From BOG-931 sp963724715 (GTDB lineage: Bacteria > Pseudomonadota > Alphaproteobacteria > Rhizobiales > Xanthobacteraceae): a stretch of DNA of 64,000 bases. Below are positions 59,003-64,000 of this stretch, piece by piece. Both the position numbers and the translations under genes were made by a program. Where the stretch lies: positions 62,001 through 126,000 of the forward strand of contig CAVRVV010000008.1 in assembly GCA_963724715.1 (NCBI GenBank), given 5' to 3'. Under the pieces are notes generated by a model, which worked only from the letters and a program-made list of their open reading frames with translations, did no database searches and was not told where the DNA came from. How positions within the stretch are numbered: the stretch's first letter is position 1; the number at the start of each line of letters is the position of its first letter.

Positions 59003-59686
59003 ATGGCATCCATGCCCTCTGAGCTTCGGCTTTATGAAGACGTGCTGCCGAACGGCGGCGAGGCGGCTTTGCCGGCGCTGCCGCGCATGATTTTTGTCGT
59101 GCACGGCTCGCTTGCCGTGGCGGATCGCACGTTGAACGACGACGAGGCGTGGAGCGGCGAGGGCGCCGTCGTGCTGAAAGCCGGCAGCGCCGGCGCGACC
59201 GTGTGGCGCTGGGAGCTCGTGGCCGGGGACGGCAGCGGCGGACTGGAGACGTGGAAGGACGTCGTATCGCGCGAAAAACTTTCAGCGGAACTTGCGACTG
59301 TGCCCAAAGGCGCGTTGCTGCTTCGCGGCGACAGCGTCGCGTTCCCTCCGGGCGGCTGCGCTTATCTCCACCGGCATCAGGGGCCGGGCATCCGTTGTTT
59401 GCTCGAGGGCGGCATCCGCATCGACACCCGCGGCCATTCGCATTCCTACGGTCCCGGCGGCGCCTGGTATGAGACCGGCCCGGACGGCGTATTCGCGCAA
59501 GCCGCCGACCGGCCGACGCGCTTCGTCCGTGTCATGGTGCTGCCGCTCGCCTATTTGGGCAAAAGCTCGGTCGAGTATCTCAACGAGGAAGACAAGGCCA
59601 AGCCGAAGTCGCAGCAGTACAAAATCTTTGCCGATATGCCGCTCACCGTCATTCCGGCCGAGCGCAGCGAGAGCCGGAATCCATAG
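59003..59686 (+). CDS. Cupin-fold protein with a repeat-encoded C-terminal tail
   Basis: 227 residues. MIFVVHGSLAVADRTLNDDEAWSGEGAVVL and YLHRHQGPGIRCLLEGGIRI with DTRGHSHSYGPGGAWYET show two cupin-like beta-barrel halves; HRHQGPG and HSHSYGPGG could bind a metal through histidines. RDS or another function is not assignable. The last residues, TVIPAERSESRNP, are encoded by the start of the palindromic repeat at 59648, so the stop is inside the element. It is the only plus-strand gene inside the catabolic cluster. Confidence 0.75.
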   Translation: MASMPSELRLYEDVLPNGGEAALPALPRMIFVVHGSLAVADRTLNDDEAWSGEGAVVLKAGSAGATVWRWELVAGDGSGGLETWKDVVSREKLSAELATVPKGALLLRGDSVAFPPGGCAYLHRHQGPGIRCLLEGGIRIDTRGHSHSYGPGGAWYETGPDGVFAQAADRPTRFVRVMVLPLAYLGKSSVEYLNEEDKAKPKSQQYKIFADMPLTVIPAERSESRNP

Positions 59687-59822
59687 TCACGATCTGTGCA
59701 GGATAGTCTCGGACTGTGGTTATGGATTCCGGGCTCGCCGCCAACCAAGTCGGCTATTGCCGACTTGGACACTTAGATACCGATCTCGGATAAACCGAGA
59801 TCGGCGGCGCCCCGGAATGACG
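59648..59822. repeat. Palindromic repeat, family C, overlapping the cupin gene end
   Basis: GTCATTCCGGCCGAGCGCAG at the left end pairs with CCCCGGAATGACG at the right. Inside are TGGATTCCGG/CCGGAATCCA and hairpins CCAAGTCGGC/GCCGACTTGG and CCGATCTCGG/CCGAGATCGG. It covers the convergent ends of the cupin and TPP-enzyme genes. Confidence 0.8.
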
Positions 59823-59826
59823 GAAG

Positions 59827-61503
59827 TCACATCGGCTTGTAGCCGCGCTCCATGTCGACATCGATCAGCATCGCTTTGCCGTCTTTGAGCGCCTTGCCGA
59901 TCAGGTCGGTGGCGTCTTTCACGGTCGCGGCGCGCTGGCCTTCAATGCCGAGCGAGCGGGCCAGCCCAACGAAATCGATCGCCGGATCGTTAAGCTCCAT
60001 GCCGACGAACCTGTCGGCCTGCTCGGCGAGGCCGCGCAGCATCACCAGGCGCTGCTTGAGGATGCGATAGCTGGTGTTGTTGAAGATCACCCATACGACC
60101 GGCAGCCGGTAGCGCGCCGCTGTCCACAGGGCCTGCACCGTATACATGGCGCTGCCGTCGCCGATCAGCGCCACCACCGGCCGGTCGGGCAGCGCGATCT
60201 TGGCGCCGATTGCCGCCGGCAATCCCCAGCCGATGCCGCCGCCGCGCAGGCCGAAAAAACTTTGCTCGTCGTCGCTGTTGATCATCGAGCGCACGCCGGG
60301 CGCGGAGGAGAGAATTTCTTCGATCACCACGGCGTCCTTCGGCAGCATGGCGCCGATCGCTTCCAAAAGCGCCAGCGGCTGCACCGGCGTCTTGCCGGCC
60401 ATGGCGCGGGCCTTGGCGCGAAACGCCTCGCGGTCTTTTTTGATTGTCTCGGTTGCGGATTTCAGCCGCGCGCTCGCGGCGCTCTTGGCGCTCGCGGTCA
60501 TACGCGCACTGATACCAGCAGTGATGTCGGGCAAGGTCGCCTTTGGATCGCCGAGGATCGCGACTTTTGCAGGATAGTTCTTGCCGATCTGCCAAGGGTC
60601 GGTGTCCAGATGAATGAGCGGCAGGCCCGCCGGCCACGGATCGATGGCCGACGGCAGCGACCAGGTGAACAAGTCGCCGCCGACCGAGAACAACAAATCG
60701 TGCTTGTCGAGCACCTCGCGCACGCCAGCCTGGGTGCGGGTCATCATGCCGCGATAAAGCGGATGGGACGCCGGGAACGAGGCGGTGCTCGGGATGAACT
60801 CGACATAGACCGGCGCGCCGATCGCCTCGGCGAGCGCTGCAAGCTCCTTATGGGCGCGGCTCTGCGCCACCGCGTCGCCGGCGATGATGACCGGGCGCTC
60901 GGCCTTGGCCAGCATCTCGGCTGCGGCAGTAACGGCGTCGGCATCGCCACGCATGCGCGGCGCGATGCGCGTCGGTTCGAGCATGTCGATGTCGGCGTCG
61001 TTCTTGAGGATGTCGCCGGGCAGCGACAGGAACACCGGCCCGGTCGGCGGCGCCAGCGCGGTCTTCACCGCGCGATGCACATAGAGCGGCAAATCCTCGG
61101 CGCGATGCACCTCGGCGGCCCATTTGACGAACGGCCGCGCCAGGGTCGGCAGGTCGGCGGTCAGCACCGGCTCGGTGACGAGATACTCGTTGTCCTGCTG
61201 GCCGGCGGTGACGAGCACCGGCGCGTTCGCTTTCATGGCGTCGTAGAGCATGCCCATGGCATTGCCGAGCCCGGGCGCGACATGGAGATTGAGCACCGCC
61301 AGATTGCCGGAGGCCTGGGCATAGCCATCGGCCATCGACATCAGCGCCGCTTCCTGAAGGCCGAGGATGTAGCGGATGTCGTTCTCGACCGCGAAGGCAT
61401 CCATCAGCGGCAATTCGGTGGTGCCGGGATTGCCGAACATGACTTTGACGCCCTCCTGCTTGAGCAAATCAAGGAAGGCGCGCTTTCCGGACATTACGGG
61501 CAA
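59827..61503 (-). CDS. Benzoylformate-decarboxylase-like TPP enzyme
   Basis: 558 residues of the POX/BFD family. GNPGTTELPLMDAF begins the PYR domain; LGLQEAALMSMADG has the catalytic Glu; LNLHVAPGLGNAMG carries the His at the place of benzoylformate decarboxylase His70; LIGDGSAMYTVQALW and NNTSYRILK form the GDG-x-N metal motif. A TTG start at 61503 has GGAGAG at ideal distance; ATG 61494 is the alternative. It probably decarboxylates or ligates a 2-oxo acid and may feed the aldehyde or acid into the downstream CoA-dependent genes. Confidence 0.9.
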   Translation of the reverse strand: MPVMSGKRAFLDLLKQEGVKVMFGNPGTTELPLMDAFAVENDIRYILGLQEAALMSMADGYAQASGNLAVLNLHVAPGLGNAMGMLYDAMKANAPVLVTAGQQDNEYLVTEPVLTADLPTLARPFVKWAAEVHRAEDLPLYVHRAVKTALAPPTGPVFLSLPGDILKNDADIDMLEPTRIAPRMRGDADAVTAAAEMLAKAERPVIIAGDAVAQSRAHKELAALAEAIGAPVYVEFIPSTASFPASHPLYRGMMTRTQAGVREVLDKHDLLFSVGGDLFTWSLPSAIDPWPAGLPLIHLDTDPWQIGKNYPAKVAILGDPKATLPDITAGISARMTASAKSAASARLKSATETIKKDREAFRAKARAMAGKTPVQPLALLEAIGAMLPKDAVVIEEILSSAPGVRSMINSDDEQSFFGLRGGGIGWGLPAAIGAKIALPDRPVVALIGDGSAMYTVQALWTAARYRLPVVWVIFNNTSYRILKQRLVMLRGLAEQADRFVGMELNDPAIDFVGLARSLGIEGQRAATVKDATDLIGKALKDGKAMLIDVDMERGYKPM

Positions 61504-61819
61504 GTTTCTCTCCGTTGTGTCATTCGGCGAACGCAGGCCTTACCTGCGTCACCAGCATCCATCCATAGGGCTGAGCGCCTTATTTGGAAAGGTGGTGTGG
61601 CGGTCGACGGGCAACTCTTGCGAGAGCCAAGAGCAAATAACACTGCGATCACAATGGCAGATATTCCATTCGTCGCCGCGTTGCGCTGCGCCCTCTGGCA
61701 AGTTCCTTCGCATGATTTTCCGGTCCGGCCGCGAGCCCGCCTTATTTATGACCCGAAAGGCCAGATGATTCGCGGCAAATAGAACGCGTTCAAGCGCGTC
61801 TCGTCCGTGTAGGCCGGCA
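61504..61819. other. Intergenic stretch between divergent genes
   Basis: 316 bp. No gene supported: short frames on both strands lack signals. It must hold the promoters of the minus-strand TPP-enzyme cluster and the plus-strand histidine kinase. No clear palindromic operator was noticed. Confidence 0.5.
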
Positions 61820-62884
61820 ATGCCGGCGTGTGTGGCGTTCATGCAAACATTTGGCAGGCAGAAGCTCAGGCCGCTTGTTGACGCGGCCTTGTCGAAGTTG
61901 CGCCAGCGCATTTCGCCGAATTCGTTCGAGGCGTACGCGTTCGCATTTGCTTGTCTTACCCTGGCCACGCTGTTGGAATTCTGGCTGTTATCGATCGACC
62001 AGGAGATCTCGCCGCTTGAGACCTTTTATCCGGCCGTTTTGTTTGCCGCATTGATCGGCGGCGTTGGTCCCGGCGTCATGGCCGCCGTTATTTCGGGGCT
62101 GGTCACGGCGTGGGCCTTGATGCCGCCTCGGTACAGCCTCTTCCTGACCGAGTATAGCGACAAGGTTACGCTCGTGATTTACGCCTTCGCATCGGTGCTC
62201 ATCATTTGGGGCGCGGATTACTTTCGCAGTCTATCAAAGCGCCTCGAGGACGAAGAGCGTTTTCGCAAATTGGCGGTGGAGGAGCTCGCGCATCGATTAA
62301 GAAACAAGATGGCTACGATCCAGGCCATCATCACGGTTCAACTGCGCGACAACAAGCAAATCAGAGACGACATTTTGGATCATCTCATGGCGCTTTCGGC
62401 GACCGATGGACTCATCGAACAGGCGCATGAGGAAGGTGCTTGCGTTCATGACATCGCCGCCGCGGAGCTTGGCCCCTATGCCGCATCCCGAGTCACCATA
62501 GCGGGCGCGAATGTTTTTCTTCCGCCCAAACAGGCATTGACGATGGCCTTGCTGGTGCATGAGCTCGCAACCAACTCGGCCAAATATGGAGCCTTGTCGA
62601 GACCGGATGGCAAGCTGTCCGTCATATCGTCGCTGTCACATTCGGTTTTGCATATCGAATGGCGAGAAAGCGACGGCCCAGTGGTCAGCGAACCGCTGCG
62701 CCGCGGATTTGGATTGCGGCTATTGGAGCGAGCCCTGGAGCAATTCCAGGGCCGTGTTGAAACCCGGTTTGAGCCGACCGGACTGATTTGCAAAATGAGT
62801 CTCAGTCTCGCGCACGACGGCAAGGTCGGCGCCAACGGCAACGAGCCCGACAAAGCGCTGCCCTTTGTGCATTATGACAGCTAA
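61820..62884 (+). CDS. HWE-type membrane sensor histidine kinase (DUF4118)
   Basis: Up to 354 residues (start 61820 or ATG 61841). Hydrophobic segments around 45-135 (AFACLTLATLLEFWLLSI, LFAALIGGVGPGVMAAVISG, LVIYAFASVLIIWGADYF) match the DUF4118 sensor of KdpD-like kinases. The kinase core shows VEELAHRLRNKMATIQAI with the phospho-His, HELATNSAKYGALS as N-box and IEWRESDGP with the W-x-E that defines HWE kinases, then GFGLRLLERAL. No response regulator is adjacent. The signal is unknown. Confidence 0.88.
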   Translation: MPACVAFMQTFGRQKLRPLVDAALSKLRQRISPNSFEAYAFAFACLTLATLLEFWLLSIDQEISPLETFYPAVLFAALIGGVGPGVMAAVISGLVTAWALMPPRYSLFLTEYSDKVTLVIYAFASVLIIWGADYFRSLSKRLEDEERFRKLAVEELAHRLRNKMATIQAIITVQLRDNKQIRDDILDHLMALSATDGLIEQAHEEGACVHDIAAAELGPYAASRVTIAGANVFLPPKQALTMALLVHELATNSAKYGALSRPDGKLSVISSLSHSVLHIEWRESDGPVVSEPLRRGFGLRLLERALEQFQGRVETRFEPTGLICKMSLSLAHDGKVGANGNEPDKALPFVHYDS

Positions 62885-62898
62885 GATGTTGATATAAT

Positions 62899-62974
62899 TG
62901 GTGCCGCGGAAGGGATTCGAACCCCCGACCCCCGCATTACGAATGCGGTGCTCTACCGGCTGAGCTACCGCGGC
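62899..62974 (-). tRNA. tRNA-Thr (anticodon CGT)
   Basis: 76 nt including an encoded 3' CCA. Minus-strand acceptor GCCGCGG pairs with CCGCGGC, discriminator A. D arm GCTC...GAGC, anticodon stem CCGCA/TGCGG around TTCGTAA, giving anticodon CGT (codon ACG), and T loop TTCGAAT. T stem GGGGG/CCCTT has two G-T wobbles. Confidence 0.97.
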
Positions 62975-63172
62975 ATGCCGACGGAATGGCGACCTAGTAA
63001 TACCGCGGGATTGTTAACGCAAGACAGCCTGCCGGCCAACCGCCGCGGCGGCTGTCGTGCCGCGGCGTCATTGAATCGCCGGGGCGAGGGGCCTACGCTG
63101 CCGAGAACACCAATGAATTGAACCGGGTCGGCGTGGCTTTGCGCCATGCCCGGTCTGGATAGGGAGGCTTCC

Positions 63173-64000
63173 ATGCGGATGAAGACGATGTTGCTCGCGT
63201 CGGCCGCTGCTCTGGCGGCGTTCGTGCTGCACACCTCCGCGCCGGCACTCGCGCAAAGCGCGGCCGCGCTTTCGGGTGCGGTGACCTCCGCCAAGGAAAG
63301 GCCGATGGAAGGCGTCGTTGTCAGCGCCAGGAAGGACGGCTCGACCATTACCGTGTCGGTGGTCACTGACGACAAGGGCCATTTCAGTTTTCCGGCGTCG
63401 CGGCTCGATCCCGGCCACTACGCGATCAGCGTCCGCGCCACCGGCTACGATCTCGATGGGCCGAAGGACGCCATCATCGCCGCGGGCCAAGAGGACAAGA
63501 TCGACGTCACGCTCAAGCCGGCGCGGAACTTGAGCGCGCAGCTCACCAACGCCGAATGGCTCATGAGCATTCCAGGCACCGACGCGCAGAAGCGCTTGGT
63601 GCTCGACTGCAATAGCTGCCACACGCTTGAGCGCATCGTGCGCTCGACCCACGACGCCGCGGAGTTTCAGCAGGTATTCCTGCGCATGGCCGGCTACTAC
63701 CCCGGCAGCACGCCGCTCAAGCCGCAGCGGCTGGTCGGCGATGCGGTGCGCAGACTCATTCCCGCCGACGAGGCGCCCGCGGCCGCCGAATGGCTCGCCG
63801 GCATCAATCTGAGTGCGCAGGATACCTGGAGCTATCCGCTCAAGACGCTGCCGCGGCTGACCGGCAAATCCACCCACGTCATCATCACCGAATATGATAT
63901 GCCCAATAAGCTGATCGAGCCGCACGATGTCGTGCTCGATCACGAAGGCAACGTCTGGTATTCGGATTTCGGCCAGATGTTCGTCGGCGAGATGGACCCG
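63173..64000 (+). CDS. Secreted carboxypeptidase-regulatory-like/heme c/beta-propeller protein (3' end missing)
   Basis: 276 codons to the window edge, no stop. ATG 63173 has GGGAGG upstream. Residues 1-27 (MRMKTMLLASAAALAAFVL...ALAQ) are a signal peptide. Then ALSGAVTSAKERPMEGVVVS and DKGHFSFPASRLDPGHYAIS form a carboxypeptidase-D regulatory-like beta sandwich. LDCNSCHTLERI at 146-150 (C-N-S-C-H) is a c-type heme-binding motif. EYDMPNKLIEPHDVVLDHEG begins a virginiamycin-B-lyase-like beta propeller. The fusion suggests a periplasmic redox enzyme or binding protein. Confidence 0.85.
   Translation, partial: MRMKTMLLASAAALAAFVLHTSAPALAQSAAALSGAVTSAKERPMEGVVVSARKDGSTITVSVVTDDKGHFSFPASRLDPGHYAISVRATGYDLDGPKDAIIAAGQEDKIDVTLKPARNLSAQLTNAEWLMSIPGTDAQKRLVLDCNSCHTLERIVRSTHDAAEFQQVFLRMAGYYPGSTPLKPQRLVGDAVRRLIPADEAPAAAEWLAGINLSAQDTWSYPLKTLPRLTGKSTHVIITEYDMPNKLIEPHDVVLDHEGNVWYSDFGQMFVGEMDP

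Overview
The window is GC-rich, densely coding DNA from an alphaproteobacterium, most likely of the order Hyphomicrobiales near Bradyrhizobium, Pseudolabrys or Xanthobacteraceae. The evidence is the F1 ATP synthase operon without F0 genes, the RegB/RegA redox pair, an L21 protein with a long Lys/Ala tail, MmcB, many Bug-type solute-binding proteins, and several families of intergenic palindromes typical of that group. No phage, insertion sequence or CRISPR array was seen.

Layout. 1-8.9 kb holds catabolic and accessory genes: the end of a molybdo-hydroxylase iron-sulfur subunit, a TPR-methyltransferase, a split thiamine-diphosphate decarboxylase, three VOC proteins, a flavin monooxygenase and two orphan Bug proteins. 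8.9-12.4 kb is rplU-rpmA-GNAT-obgE-hydrolase. 12.4-14.6 kb is a sulfur module (four-domain rhodanese plus a cysteine-dioxygenase-like cupin). 14.7-17.3 kb is regB-regA plus a single-domain response regulator. 17.3-19 kb is mtnA-mmcB. 19-25.5 kb has a frameshifted hydrolase, a Rieske oxygenase pair and transport or hydrolase genes. 25.5-27.2 kb is a sparse stretch with a strongly structured RNA candidate and a DUF4145 gene, followed by recQ. 29.3-34.4 kb is atpHAGDC and then a membrane adenylate cyclase. 36.3-44.9 kb is a conserved minus-strand block: proA-nadD-rsfS-rlmH-envC-ctpA-terminator-deacetylase-rppH-DUF6338. 45-48 kb has a small conserved ORF, an exported small protein, proB and a Crp/Fnr regulator.

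48.3-61.5 kb is an almost entirely minus-strand catabolic cluster. It encodes a 3-hydroxyisobutyrate-dehydrogenase-like enzyme, a frameshifted CaiB CoA-transferase, an acyl-CoA dehydrogenase, a hotdog hydratase, an SDR, three tandem MetE-like methyltransferases, a UbiD decarboxylase, a cupin (opposite strand) and a benzoylformate-decarboxylase-like enzyme. Its substrate is not evident. The window ends with an HWE histidine kinase, tRNA-Thr(CGT) and the start of a secreted heme-binding, beta-propeller protein.

The most distinctive property is how intergenic palindromes interact with genes. One lies in frame inside an MFS transporter. Others supply C-terminal tails or stop codons, sit inside the ATP synthase operon, or separate the three MetE-like copies. 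Two genes carry frameshifts, one explained exactly by an extra copy of an 8-bp tandem repeat. The best candidates for something undescribed are the five-hairpin RNA at 25755-25960 and the triplicated methyltransferase cluster.
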